Of a stretch of 64,000 nucleotides of DNA, positions 22,863 through 32,884 are shown one piece after another; positions within the stretch are counted from its first letter, which is position 1, and the number at the start of each line of letters is the position of its first letter. The stretch is from assembly GCA_940747215.1 (NCBI GenBank), contig CALNWS010000002.1:1-64000 (forward strand), in the 5' to 3' direction. The notes beneath the pieces are model-generated. The model did not search any database. It saw only the letters and a list, made by a program, of their open reading frames with translations, and had not been told where the DNA came from. This stretch comes from an uncultured Paraburkholderia sp. (GTDB lineage Bacteria; Pseudomonadota; Gammaproteobacteria; Burkholderiales; Burkholderiaceae). Both the position numbers and the translations under genes were made by a program.

Positions 22863-23646
22863 TCAGTCTCCCTCGAAAACCGGGCGGGATTTCGCGGCGA
22901 ACGCCTTGTACGCACGCTCGAAATCGCGCGTGTTCATGCAAATGGCCTGCGCTTGCGCTTCGGATTCGATGGCTTCGTCGATACTCATGCTCCATTCCTG
23001 ATGCAGCATTTTCTTCGTGATGCCGTGTGCGAAGGTCGGGCCTGCAACGAGATCGTCGGCGAGCTTGTGCGCTTCTTCGACGAGCGCAGACGGTTCGCAC
23101 AGACGGTTGTAGAAGCCCCACGCATAGCCTTCGTCGCCGCTTGCCGAACGTCCAGTGAAGAGCAGTTCGGAAGCGCGCCCCTGACCGATGATGCGCGGCA
23201 AAATCGAACATGCACCCATGTCGCAACCGGCAAGGCCGACGCGCGAAAACAGGAACGCGAGCTTGCTGCGCGCGGTGCCGAGGCGCATGTCGGAGGCCAT
23301 CGTGAGAATGGCGCCTGTGCCCGCGCACACGCCGTCCACGGCGGCGATTACAGGCTGCGGGCAAATGACGCATCGCCTTGACGAGATCGCCCGTCATGCG
23401 CGTGAACAGTAGCAGTTCAGGCATGGGCAGATCGATCAACGGCGCGATGATGTCGTGCACATCGCCGCCGGAACAGATCGCACAACTCCACATACGACTC
23501 GAACGTCTGCGGATTCTTGCACTCGGGGCGGTTCAACGTGATCGTCACAACCTTGTTCGCGACGGACCAGCCGAAGTGACGCGCTTCGTAACCGGCGAGC
23601 GTCAACTGGTTGCCGGCGAGGAGAGCGGCGGCTTTCGATTGGGTCA
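22863..23646 (-). pseudogene. Enoyl-CoA hydratase/isomerase, frameshifted
   Basis: A crotonase-fold protein starting MTQSKAAALLAGNQLTLAGY after a good AGGAG site. The first part includes [20 protein letters not shown]; after a frameshift near 23470 the oxyanion-hole region [15 protein letters not shown] follows; after a second, near 23350, comes the intact C-terminal half beginning [20 protein letters not shown]. The neighbouring MarR and SDR genes are the usual company of this subfamily in aromatic-acid CoA pathways such as that of 2-aminobenzoyl-CoA or salicylyl-CoA in Burkholderiales, but no hydroxylase gene lies in view. Confidence 0.85.
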
Positions 23647-23649
23647 TGC

Positions 23650-24232
23650 GTGTCTCCTGCTTTTCGATGTGAGCGATGCGATCAGTTTTCAGACTGTCGA
23701 GCAGATGTTGCTTGAGCTTGCCGAGGCGCTGATGCGTGCGCGATTTTTCGTCGAGACTCAGGCTGCCGAACATTTCGACCACCCACTGCTCGTACGCGGC
23801 CGCCATTTTGTCGAACGCTTTGCGGCCAGCAGGCGTGAGACACATGCTGATCGAGCGGCGATAGTTCGGATTATTGTCGCGCGTCACGAGCCCTTCTTTT
23901 TCGAGCTGATCCATAATGCCTGTGACGTTGCCGCCCGTCACCATGAGACGGCGCGACAGTTCGGTCATCTTCAGGCCTTCGGGATGACGTTCCAGTTGCG
24001 CCATCAGATCGAAACGCGGCAACGTGGTGTCGAATTCTTTGCGCAGACGCTTGCGCAATTCGGCCTGAACGAGGTTGGTGGTGGTCAGCATGCACAGCCA
24101 TAAACGCAGGCCCATGTGACTATCGGCGCTCATTTCCAGATTCACGACGTTCTACGCGGGTTTCGCTACGTCTTTGCGCGACGGCTTCGTGTCCGCTGCC
24201 GCAGCATTCTTCGTATTCGACGGCTTGTTCAC
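23650..24232 (-). pseudogene. MarR-family regulator with early amber and lost stop
   Basis: The original start is a GTG at 24232 overlapping the SDR stop (GTGA), giving VNKPSNTKNAAAADTKPSRK. A TAG then follows DVAKPA. Downstream, the winged-helix domain is undamaged (RLMVTGGNVTGIMDQLEKEG, LVTRDNNPNYRRSISMCLTP). Restart at an internal GTG (24145) or ATG could give a near-complete repressor of about 165 residues. No stop separates it from the enoyl-CoA hydratase, whose ATG follows in the same frame, so a read-through chimera is possible. It probably regulated this aromatic-CoA operon. Confidence 0.7.
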
Positions 24233-25005
24233 ATTACTTGCCCACCCGAGATGGAAATGGATTGACCGGTGATCGCGTCCGAGCCCGGCTGGCACAGCCA
24301 CAACATGCTATTGGCGACCTGTTGCGGACTCACGAAGCGCCGCTGCGGATTCGAGCGAAGCAATGCCTCGCGTGCCTGCTTCTCGGTGCGCGACATTTTG
24401 CTGGTGATCTTTTCGAGCGATGCGTGCAGTAGTTCCGTTTCGGTATAACCAAGACACACTGCGTTGACGGTCACGCCTTTCGTCGCCACTTCGAGCGCGA
24501 GCGAGCGCGTGAGGTCCATCACGCCGTGTTTCGCCGCGCAGTACGCGGCAACGTACGCATAGCCGATCTGTCCCACCGTGCTCGCCACGTTGACGATGCG
24601 CCCGTAGTTGCGTTCGAGCATGCGCGGCAACACGGCACGCGTGCCAAGAAAGACGCCGGTAAGATTCACGTCGAGCATGCGCTGCCAGACCGCCATGTCG
24701 GTGTGCGTGAACGGTGCGGCCTGTGCCTGACCGGCGTTGTTGACGAGAATGTCAACGTCGCCGGCCTGTTTGAATGCGGCTTCGACCGACGCTTCTTGCG
24801 ACACATCCACGCTGATGCACGCCACTTCGCCGAGCACACGGAGTTTTTCGCGCTGCATATCGAGCCGTTGCGCGTTGCGGCCCATCAGCGTGACGCGTGC
24901 GCCGGCTTGCAGCAACGCTTCGGCCACCGCCGCGCCGATGCCGCTGCCGCCGCCCGTCACGACGGCGTGCTGTCCGTTGAGCATGGTGCTAGACATAGCG
25001 TTCAC
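24229..25005 (-). CDS. Short-chain dehydrogenase/reductase
   Basis: Intact classical SDR of 258 residues. The NAD(P)-binding TGGGSGIG motif is at about residues 17-24, the structural NNAG at about 88-91, the catalytic Ser lies in IVNVASTVGQ, and the Tyr-X3-Lys in YCAAK. The first gene of a three-gene minus-strand operon, its stop overlaps the GTG start of the MarR gene by four bases. It may be a 3-hydroxyacyl-CoA dehydrogenase partner of the enoyl-CoA hydratase, an inference from context. The enzyme is intact although its operon partners are damaged. Confidence 0.9.
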   Translation of the reverse strand: MNAMSSTMLNGQHAVVTGGGSGIGAAVAEALLQAGARVTLMGRNAQRLDMQREKLRVLGEVACISVDVSQEASVEAAFKQAGDVDILVNNAGQAQAAPFTHTDMAVWQRMLDVNLTGVFLGTRAVLPRMLERNYGRIVNVASTVGQIGYAYVAAYCAAKHGVMDLTRSLALEVATKGVTVNAVCLGYTETELLHASLEKITSKMSRTEKQAREALLRSNPQRRFVSPQQVANSMLWLCQPGSDAITGQSISISGGQVM

Positions 25006-25022
25006 GTGGTTCCTTCGGCGCG

Positions 25023-26151
25023 TTGTACGCGCTCCTGTGGCGACAGACTCGCGAAGAACATCAGTTGGAGCTGGTGCTTTGGTGCTTCTTCATGAATCTG
25101 CCGACCTGTCTCGCGCTGATGACGCTGCTGATCGTCGGCCTGCCATCCGACAAGCCGCATTGGGAAGCGTTCTTCAAGGCCGACTGGCTCGGTATCGTCG
25201 GTCTCGCGATCGGCCTGAGCTCGCTCACCTTCGTGCTCGAGGAAGGGCAGCGCGAGCGCTGGTTCGAGTCGTCGATGATCGTATCGCTCACCTGCGTGTC
25301 CGTGTTCGGCATACTGTTGATCGCGGCCTCGCAAATGACGGCGAAGAAGCTGATCGTGCGCCTGAGCCTGATGCGCAACCCGAACTACGCTAGTGTGAGC
25401 TAGTGTGATCGTGATCGTCTCGACGGTGGGCGCGGCGCTCTACGGCGTGTCGTATCTGCTGCCGCAGTTTCTCGGCGTGGTGGCGGGCTACAACGCCGAG
25501 CAGTCGGGCGCGATCATGCTGCTCTCCGAGCTGCCCGCGTTTCTCATCATGCCGGTTCTGCCGCGTCTGCTCGGCAAGTTCGATTTCCGCGTACTGGTGA
25601 TCACCGGCCTGCTGATGTACGCAATCAGTTGCATGCTCGACATTTCACTGACCGCACAGAGAGTGGGCCACGATTTCATCTGGTCGCAACTGATTCGCGG
25701 CACCGTGCAGATGCTCGCGATGATGCCGCTCAATCAGGCGTCGATGGCGGCCGTGTCGCGTGAAGATTCCGGCGACGCCGCCGGTCTTTACAACATGGCG
25801 CGCAATCTCGGCGGCTCGATCGGACTCGCGATCATCGGCACGGTTATCGACCGGCGCACGACGTTCCACACGGCGATGATCAGCGAATCCTTCAGTGCCA
25901 ATTCGCTGATCGGTCAGGAGCATCTATCGGCGAACGCGGCAGGCTGGCTCGCCCGTACCGGCGACATGGCTTACTCGCAGATGCGCGCGCTTGGACAACT
26001 CAGCGTGCAGATCCAGCAACAGGCCGTCGTGATGACTTACTCGGAAACTTTCTATCTGCTCGGCATCGCGCTGCTCGCCTGCATTCCGCTCGCACTGCTT
26101 CTGAAAACGCCGCGCAGGAATGCGCCGCCGCCATCGTCCGCCGGACATTGA
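25023..26151 (+). pseudogene. DHA2-family drug efflux transporter (EmrB-like), 5'-truncated
   Basis: The sequence corresponds to helices 6-14 of a 14-helix multidrug exporter: FFMNLPTCLALMTLLIVGLP, GIVGLAIGLSSLTFVLEEGQ, GAALYGVSYLLPQFLGVVAG and GLYNMARNLGGSIGLAIIGT. The first five or so helices are missing, removed by a deletion that also brings it within 20 bp of the divergent SDR start. A 10-bp tandem duplication at 25389 shifts the frame and adds a stop. It forms an efflux locus with the following outer-membrane factor; the periplasmic EmrA/HlyD-type partner is absent from the window. Confidence 0.88.
25389..25408. repeat. Exact tandem duplication, 10-bp unit, causing a frameshift
   Basis: Two copies of GCTAGTGTGA interrupt the transporter frame between MRNPNYAS and VIVIVSTVGAALYG. 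Removing one copy restores a continuous frame, so the duplication itself is the inactivating mutation at this point. Confidence 0.85.
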
Positions 26152-26190
26152 TGTCCGCGTCGACGTCTACTAACGATTTCTGATCTTCAC

Positions 26191-27360
26191 ATGATGTTCA
26201 ACCATCTTTCGTGTATCGCGCTGGCCGCTGCCGCGCTCGTGTCTGTGCTGTCGGGTTGCACGGTTGGCCCCGAACCACGGTGCGCCGAGCGTCGCGCAGC
26301 ATTCGCGCGACAGCGCGAGCTTCGTTCGCACGCCGGCCTCCGGCATAGCGGCGACGCCCGCGCCGAACCAGTGGTGACTCGCGTTCAACGATCCGCAACT
26401 AAACGACCTCATCGCTACCGCATTGGCGCACAGTCCCGACGTGCACATTGCGCAGGCGCGTCTACGTGAATCGTGTTCGCAATTGCAGACGCAACGCGCC
26501 AACGTATTGCCGAAAGTCTCGGGCGACGCCGCCGCGCTGCACATGCGTTCTCCCGACCTGAGCGCGTTCAGCTCGGGCAATTCGTCGTCGGGGGATTCGT
26601 CCGGCGGGAACAGCGCATCGTCCGCAGGACGCGGACCGTTGCAGCTCTACACCGCTGGCTTCGACGCGACCTAGGAAATCGATCTCTTCGGCGGCACGCG
26701 CCGCGCGATCGAAGCGGCGTCGGCAGATGCGCAAGCCATGGACGCCGATCTCGCCGACACGCAAGTCTCGCTCACCGCCGAAGTCGCGCAGGCGTACATC
26801 GAATTGCGCGACGAGCAGACGCGTCTCGCGCTTGCGCAGCGTCGAGCAACGCGCAGATCGGCGAACACGTGGTGGATTTCTTTCCGAAGGTCACGCTGCT
26901 CGGGGACATCGGCTTCAGCGCGGGCGATCCGGGACACCTCGTGCGCAAGAGCAATTTCAGCTGGAGTGGCGCGCCGTATCTGCAGTGGAACGCGCTGGAT
27001 TTCGGTCGCACGCTAGGCAGCATGCATGCCGCCGAAGCGTCGCGCAACGAAGCCGAGGCGCGCTATACGAAGGCCGTGCTCGGCGCGCTGCAGGACGCGC
27101 ATTCATCGCTGTCGCGCTATGGGCATCAGCGGGATCACGTGGTCACGTTGCAGAAGGTGGAGGTGTCGGCCACGCACTCGGCCACGCTGATGCGCCAGCG
27201 CTATTCGGCGGGCGTGTCCACGTTGATCGATCTGCTCGACACGCAGCGTGAAGAATTCACCGCGCAGCAGAACGTGGTGGCAGGGCAGGCGGAATTGCTG
27301 AAGGACTTCGTCTCGCTGCAGAAGAGCCTCGGTCTGGGCTGGCAGGCCGAGCAAAGCTAG
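26191..27360 (+). pseudogene. NodT-family outer-membrane efflux lipoprotein with internal deletion
   Basis: A TolC-like channel for tripartite efflux. The start MMFNHLSCIALAAAALVSVL and lipobox LSGC are present. Then come a frameshift near 26280, LIATALAHSPDVHIAQARLR, a TAG in FDAT-EIDLFGG (normally a Trp) at 26674, and the helical region AEVAQAYIELRDEQTRLALA. There the sequence jumps, in a shifted frame, to SNAQIGEHVVDFFPKVTLLG, so roughly 100 or more residues are deleted near 26850. The last third, to GLGWQAEQS, is open. It is the second gene of the efflux operon. Confidence 0.88.
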
Positions 27361-27424
27361 CACGTGACCGGCGGCGCGCCGCTCGGGCGTCTTTCTGAAT
27401 GAGGCTGAATCAGCGGCTTCGGAT

Positions 27425-27760
27425 TTACGCGGCGAGCACCGGCGCGCCGCTCAAATCGGTGACGAGTTGCGAGAGCCGGTCGATCCGGAAACGGTACTGC
27501 GGTGCCTGCGGATAAAGCTTCAGATGCTCGACGCGCTCGCGCCAGTAGGTCGGCGAAAATGGTTCTTGCGGCGCGCAGCGCCATGACACGTTTGAGATGA
27601 ACGAGTTCGCTTTCGAAAAAGTGGTGGTGCATTGTTTGAAACCCGTGGATAACCAGTGTGCTCCCGCTCGCGGCGACGCTGACAATCCGCGCCACGTAGC
27701 GTGGGAAAAGATGAATCCTTCCGCGCGAAAACCCGGCGCGACCATGCAATGCAACGACAA
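27425..27760 (-). CDS. Unrecognised open reading frame, possibly a remnant
   Basis: A 111-codon frame whose end, TYWRERVEHLKLYPQAPQYR and SQLVTDLSGAPVLAA, looks protein-like. The earlier part may be out of frame, since the neighbouring frame reads LFPRYVARIVSVAASGSTLV. I recognise no family. It is the nearest coding-like sequence downstream of the sigma-54 promoter at 28217-28232, so it or its decayed 5' part is the candidate target of that promoter. Confidence 0.25.
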   Translation of the reverse strand: MSLHCMVAPGFRAEGFIFSHATWRGLSASPRAGAHWLSTGFKQCTTTFSKANSFISNVSWRCAPQEPFSPTYWRERVEHLKLYPQAPQYRFRIDRLSQLVTDLSGAPVLAA

Positions 27761-28216
27761 TCAGACCACACGCACCTCACCGGTACCGATCCTGAAAGGC
27801 AAGCCGCCGCTGCTCCATCTCTAGGTCTGGAAGCAAACGGCGGCGACCCGCAGCGGATTCCGATTCTCGGCCGGAGATTTCTCGCTAGATCGGCGTCAGA
27901 CATCGCAGCCGGTGGTCTCTGCGGACGCATTCGGCACGCGACGTATCGGCACAAAAGGCAGTCACGACTGAAACTACAACAACAGCACAGCTCTCGAATG
28001 ATTCTTTGCCGGCGACGAGCGTCGCCGTTGGCGATCGGCGCGTCTGCGGTGAATCTGGAGCGCTGGCCGCAATGGCCGATACGGGCGATCTCTCGAACGC
28101 ACCACAGCGCGCGGTCTTTTTGGCCTCTCAGGTTCCCCGGCTCAGTCGACGATTGTTATGTTCGATCTGGCACTCTTGCCGACGCCCGGACCGGTCGGCA
28201 GCAATGGATAATTAAC
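27761..28216. other. Non-coding stretch downstream of the sigma-54 promoter
   Basis: No reading frame here can be assigned to a family. On the minus strand one frame holds TLVAGKESFESCAVVVV, which could be debris of the gene once driven by the sigma-54 promoter, but the support is too weak to name it. Confidence 0.4.
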
Positions 28217-28232
28217 AGCAATGATCGTGCCT
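28217..28232 (-). promoter_or_regulatory. Sigma-54 (-24/-12) promoter
   Basis: The minus strand reads AGGCACGATCATTGCT, matching the consensus TGGCACG-N4-TTGCW, with the invariant GG and GC exactly 10 bases apart. Transcription would run leftward from about 28206. The dyad array 30-130 bp upstream and the sigma-54 activator gene next door support its reality. Confidence 0.7.
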
Positions 28233-28260
28233 GCGTTCCGATGCGCCGACCGGCTTGGCG

Positions 28261-28359
28261 TGGACGCAAATGACCAATCGAAAACCTGGACTATCCCGTC
28301 CAAGTCCGCGATTCGGGGTGGACGATTTCGTCCACCCCGATGCTGTCCATTTTTGTCCA
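28261..28359. promoter_or_regulatory. Array of four TGGAC-N6-GTCCA dyads (likely activator sites)
   Basis: Four 16-bp dyads: 28261-28276 (second half GACCA, one mismatch), 28287-28302 and 28319-28334 (perfect), and 28344-28359 (first half TGTCC, degenerate). Centre spacings are 26, 32 and 25 bp, near whole helical turns. The third dyad is the core of a 13-bp-arm hairpin (28313-28340). The layout is that of upstream activating sites for a Fis-type sigma-54 activator, presumably the adjacent gene product. Confidence 0.65.
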
Positions 28360-28499
28360 ATAGAAGCGAACGGCCGTAAAAGCCAATGGCGAAAAAGCGC
28401 ACGAGGCCGCGGCTAGCGGTCTCGCGAGGTCAGATGAAGATGAGAAAACAAGGAAAAGGTTCGCCGAGGAATGACGAACCCAAGGCGAACCCAGGTTTG

Positions 28500-30712
28500 G
28501 CCCTGAACTTGGGTGTTCAGCGGCGCTTCTTGCCGCAATTCAGCGAGCAGGTCGATCGCGCTGCTCACGCGAATGGTCGGCTCGGCAGTAGGCAGACGCA
28601 AGGCCGCGTTCGAGCGTGTCGATGGCTTCCGCGTGACGGCCGGTGCTGCGCAGCAGGTCGGCGAGATAGCGGGCGGCGTCCACGCGCGCCGGTACCGAGC
28701 CGAACGCCAGCGCCGTGGAAAACGCGGTACGCAGGCCGAGCTCCACCGCATTGACGTCGCTAGCGCCCATTGTGCGCGTGCACGCGTGACGAGCAGTTCG
28801 CCAAGGTACACGCGCTCCTAGCGTGCGAGCATCTCGTCATTGCGGTAGCGAGCAACGACTCGCAGGTTTGCGCGCGGCCCGCGCGCAGCAGTTCGCCGTG
28901 CTGCCAGGTCTTGAACGAATAGAACAGCGCTCCGCCATTGCAGACGACGTGGTTGTCGAAGCCGTCGAGCATGACGATTCCGCCTCGTCCGACTGGCCGA
29001 GCCAGCTCAGATGACACGCGCGCAACACCTGTCCCACGCCGCGATAGAACGCTAAGCCGTTCGCAATCGACACTGCTTCGAGTTCGCCCGCGAGCGTGCT
29101 GAGGCGCTCCGCGTCGTCGAACAGACAGGCGAGCCAAGCGGCGCCCTGCAGATTCACCGCATGCGCGAACGCGTGCGTGCCGGGTTCGGCCGCGCACCGG
29201 ATCAGCATTTCCATCGCGCGCCGAGACTGGCCGAATGCGCCGATCTGATAGGCGGCGAAGCCTTCGAACGTCAACGCGAGACTCGCGAGGTCGATGCCCT
29301 GCGAACCCGTTTGCGTGTCGTTGCGTCCCACGCCGAGCAAATTGCCGCGCACGAGACAGGCGAGCGCTTCTTCGCTGTCGCCGAGCACATGCTGGAGCGC
29401 GCCTGCTTCAGTTTTAGCGTGGTGAGCTGCATCGTCCAGATGCCGAACTGGATGGCGGCGATTTCCGCCGGCTCGCAAATACCTTCTCCGATGGCGAGCA
29501 CCGCTGAGTAGCACGCGGTGGCTTCAGCATAAAGCCAGCCGTGCATGCTGCGCAGACTCATGCCGAGCAGACGGTATGCATCGAACTGAAGCCGGCACAC
29601 GGCGTCCTGTTCGTTCGGCATTTGCAGCACGTCGAGACAGTGGCGCAAAAGCGGAATGACTTCGGCAAAACGCGATTCCTCAATCAGCGTGCTGGCTTGC
29701 TCGAGACACTGCCGCGCTTCGCGATGATGTTCCTCGCGCGACTTCAAAAACGCCGCTCGACGGTCTTGCGGCCCACGCCGAGCATCACCGCCGCTGCGCT
29801 CTTGTTGCCGCTCGTGCGTTCGAGCGCGCGGTCGATCAGCAGGTCTTAGGCGGCCGCGAGTTTGTCGCGTTCTTCGAGTTGCAAAAGCATGTCCGCGAGG
29901 CTCGCGCGCGACACGGGGCCGACGGCTTCGTTGGCAAGAAACGGTTCGAGCGAATCGACATCGACGAGCGTGGTTTCCGCAAGCACGCTCAACTAGCTGA
30001 TCAGATTGCGCAATTGCCGGATATGTCCCGGCCACGAATGCTGGTAAAGCCGGCGAATCGCGGCCGGAGAGAAATCGAGTTGGCGCGAGTGCTGTGCAGC
30101 GAAGTGGCTGACGAGCGCGGGAATGTCTTCGACGCGCTGTTCGAGACCGGGAACGGCCAGCACGAAAACCGCGAGCCGATAAAAAAGGTCTTCGCGAAAG
30201 AGCCCTTCGCGTGCGAGTTCGCGCAGATCACGATGGGTCGCGGCTACGACGCGTCCTTCGAACTGCAGACTCGTCGACGAACCGATAGGCCGGAACGTTC
30301 GCGTTTCAAGTACACGCAACAGTTTGGGCTGCAGTGCGGGTGGCAATTCGCCGATTTCGTCGAGCAGCAACGTACCCTTGCCGACCTGCTGAAAAAGCCC
30401 CTGCCGATTTTCGCCCGCGCCGGTGAAAGCGCCTTTCACGTGGCCAAACAATTCGGCTTCGACGAGATTTTCCGGAATCGCGCCACAATTCACGTCGACG
30501 AACGGTTCGTCCTGACGGCGGCTATGCGCGTGCACGCGGCGCGCGACGAGTTCCTTGCCGGAGCCGGTGGGTCCGATGATGAGCAGCGGATGATCGGTCG
30601 GCGCGACGCGGTCGATCATGCGGACCAGTTGGCGAAACGCCGGCGCGGCACCTACGAAGGCGCCGGGATCAGCCTTGTCGTGATCGAACGGGACGACAGG
30701 GGTGTTGCTCAT
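28500..30712 (-). pseudogene. Sigma-54-dependent activator with TPR-like C-terminal domain, decayed
   Basis: Without a receiver domain, the protein starts almost directly with the AAA+ domain: Walker A GPTGSGKE, the sigma-54-contacting GAFTGA loop in ELFGHVKGAFTGA, and Walker B GTLLLDEIGEL. After VSHFAAQHSRQLDFSPAAIR, a TAG follows RNLIS (29996), and a TAA follows KLAAA (about 29847), both likely former Gln codons. Next is a Fis-type helix-turn-helix (ERTSGNKSAAAVMLGVGRKT), and then, unusually, about 400 residues of helical repeats (AFDAYRLL-type, GFAAYQIGAFGQSRRAMEML, ARYLADLLRSTGRHAEAIDT) resembling a TPR tail. Frameshifts lie near 29400, 28990 and 28800. The first 239 codons are open. Confidence 0.85.
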
Positions 30713-31095
30713 TACAAAGTGCGCTCTACATGAACCGCGCGTGACGCTACGCGGAATTGGTCGCCGGAAACACGCCGGTCATGCATCGATCAGATTGTGG
30801 GAAAGTTTTCCGGGCATCGGCCGGGGCCTGCCCGCTGCGGGAAAAGCAGAGTATGACTGCGTATTGCCGATAATGTCCGTCCAAAATAAATCCAGAAGCT
30901 GGCACGGCCTCACATGGACGACGGCTTTCGTCGATGGCAGCGCTCGTTACCGCGTGCGCAATAACGGTGCATTACGTTGATAACGGCTTTAAAACCACGA
31001 TTCTCGAATAAAATCAGGCCAGAATCACGCTAATCGTTCATTTCGGCAATCCGATAATGAGCCGGGATAACAGCGTTTCCGAGGACGAAACCTAA
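30713..31095. other. Intergenic region between divergent genes
   Basis: About 380 bp separating the sigma-54 activator and the next plus-strand gene. I see no coding sequence. It should contain the promoters of both genes; no strong consensus box is evident. Confidence 0.5.
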
Positions 31096-31851
31096 ATGGT
31101 TTACACGAAGGGATTTTTCGATCTGCAACTCGGATTCGCCCGGCGCGTTGCGGAAATCGGCGCGATGCTGCTGCTCACGGCCGCGCTGCTCGATTACACG
31201 AATTTCTATGTGCGATTCGTGGGCGATCGGCGCCTTGAAGCGGACCATCCCGTATGGAAGGCGTATCTCGACGGGTTCGAACGCGCGTCTGAAAGCGCTT
31301 CCGACGCCGGTGACTGGACCTATCGCTTCTATCTCTCGCGAGCACATCTCGACGTGCCGCACGCATCGAACACAGCGTTTGGCTGCTTTTCCTACGCGCT
31401 GGAAGAAGACAGACGTTCGCTGCGTCCGACTGCATTTTCATCCGGCGGATTCATACGTACACGCGCCGTTGAGTGTTGAACGTAGAGCCCGCCGGATCGC
31501 CGAGTTGGCCTCGCTCGTGAACCACGTTCGTGGGCAACATGAAACGGTCCGCCGAATAGCGGGCGTGTCGTGGCTCTACAATCTGGATGCTATGCCCGGC
31601 TCTTTCCCAAATATTACGTTGCGTCTGCCATCGAGGTGACAGACAGATTCCGCAACATACCGCGCTGGGGACAGTTTCTGGACCGCTGCGGTAACGTGCG
31701 GCGCGATGCTGCGGCATGCTTTGTCGAACGCTATTCCGCGTGCAGCGACATGAATGAGCTTGCGCAATGCTTTCCGTTGCAACCGCTGGCGGTCGAGGCG
31801 CCCATCGACACTTTTCACGCGTTCTATCACAACTGCAAAGAAGCGAAATAA
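31096..31851 (+). pseudogene. Conserved-looking protein of unknown function, two frameshifts
   Basis: The reassembled protein of about 250 residues starts MVYTKGFFDLQLGFARRVAE and contains MLLLTAALLDYTNFYVRFVG, HASNTAFGCFSYALEEDRRS, RRARRIAELASLVNHVRGQH and PKYYVASAIEVTDRFRNIPR. Frameshifts fall near 31420 and 31590. I do not recognise the family; it has no signal peptide or clear membrane span. It ends 28 bp before the metal transporter gene, so the two may have been co-transcribed. Confidence 0.6.
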
Positions 31852-31879
31852 GCACGAATCAAGTACCCAAGATAGCCCC

Positions 31880-32791
31880 ATGACGGACAACCAGACCAAC
31901 CAGACTCTCCGGCGCTTTGCCGCGACAACGGCGCTCGTCGTGGCCTTCGTACTGGTCGGCGCCAAAGTGTGGGCGTGGATCGCGACGGGCTCGATCAGCC
32001 TGCTCACCTCGGCGGCCGACGGACTCGTCGACGTGCTCGCCTCGCTCGTCACGTTTACCGGCGTGCGCTACGCGGCGAAGCCCGTGGACAGCGGACATCG
32101 TTACGGACATGGCAAGGCCGAAGCCGTGGCGGCTTTCGTTCAGGCGCTGCTGCTCGCGGGCGCGGCCATAGAGCTCGCGATCGAATCGGTGCAGCGCCTC
32201 ATCGCGCCCGAAGCGGTGACGGAAATGGGCGTGGGCATCTGGGTGATCGTCGGCAGTTCGCTGGCTGCGGTCGCGCTTGTGACGATGCAAACCTATGTGG
32301 TCAAACGCACGGGCTCTATGGCAATTGCCGCCGACCGCGCGCATTACGTGACGGACGTCGCCGTGAATCTCGCGGTGCTGCTCGCGCTGCTGATTCAACG
32401 CTATACTGGATGGACATGCGCCGACGCAACCGGCGCGCTCGCGATCACCTGCTACATGCTGTGGAACGCGCGCGGCATGGCGGCGCATGCGCTGATCCAG
32501 TTGCTCGATCGCGAGTTGGGCGCGGAGGACCGCGAGCGCATCAAGGCGACCGTGCTCGGCACGAGCGGCGTGCGGGCCGTTCACGATATTCGCACGCGTG
32601 ACGGCGGCGACCGCGTGTTCGTGGAGTATCACGTCGAAGTGGACGGCTGGCTTCCGGTGGCGGACGGCCACACGATCAGCGATCGTTCCGAAGAAGCAGT
32701 GATGGCGCTGTTCCCGGCCGCTGACGTGACCGCGCACCTGGAGCCCGCGGGCATCGTCGATCGCCGGCTCGACGATCTGATCGTGAAGTGA
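31880..32791 (+). CDS. Cation diffusion facilitator (FieF-like) metal exporter
   Basis: Intact 303-residue inner-membrane antiporter expected to export divalent metals (Zn, Fe, Cd or Co) using protons. The helix 2 metal site is Asp47-X3-Asp51 in SAADGLVDVLAS and the helix 5 site is His-X3-Asp in AHYVTDVAVN; the Asp/Asp/His/Asp set resembles FieF. The HRYGHGKAEA motif follows helix 2, and a soluble C-terminal domain (GVRAVHDIRTRDGGDRVFVE) closes it. A longer upstream frame exists, but the ATG at 31880 gives the family length. It is undamaged amid dead neighbours. Confidence 0.92.
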   Translation: MTDNQTNQTLRRFAATTALVVAFVLVGAKVWAWIATGSISLLTSAADGLVDVLASLVTFTGVRYAAKPVDSGHRYGHGKAEAVAAFVQALLLAGAAIELAIESVQRLIAPEAVTEMGVGIWVIVGSSLAAVALVTMQTYVVKRTGSMAIAADRAHYVTDVAVNLAVLLALLIQRYTGWTCADATGALAITCYMLWNARGMAAHALIQLLDRELGAEDRERIKATVLGTSGVRAVHDIRTRDGGDRVFVEYHVEVDGWLPVADGHTISDRSEEAVMALFPAADVTAHLEPAGIVDRRLDDLIVK

Positions 32792-32884
32792 AGGCGAAGT
32801 GAGCGCGGTGCTTGCCGTGAGCGCATTCTAAAGTGTGCCACACTGGCGCAAAAGAATGTCCCCTCAACTTCTGGAGACAGCGGC

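Noticed and set aside
28313..28340. An intrinsic terminator for the sigma-54 activator
   Set aside because: The 13-bp hairpin has no T-tract directly after it on either strand in the needed position, and its core is one of four regularly spaced dyads, which fits protein-binding sites better.
30890..30915. A second sigma-54 promoter (TGGCACGG) before the activator gene region
   Set aside because: The -24 part matches but the -12 GC is absent at the required 10-base spacing.
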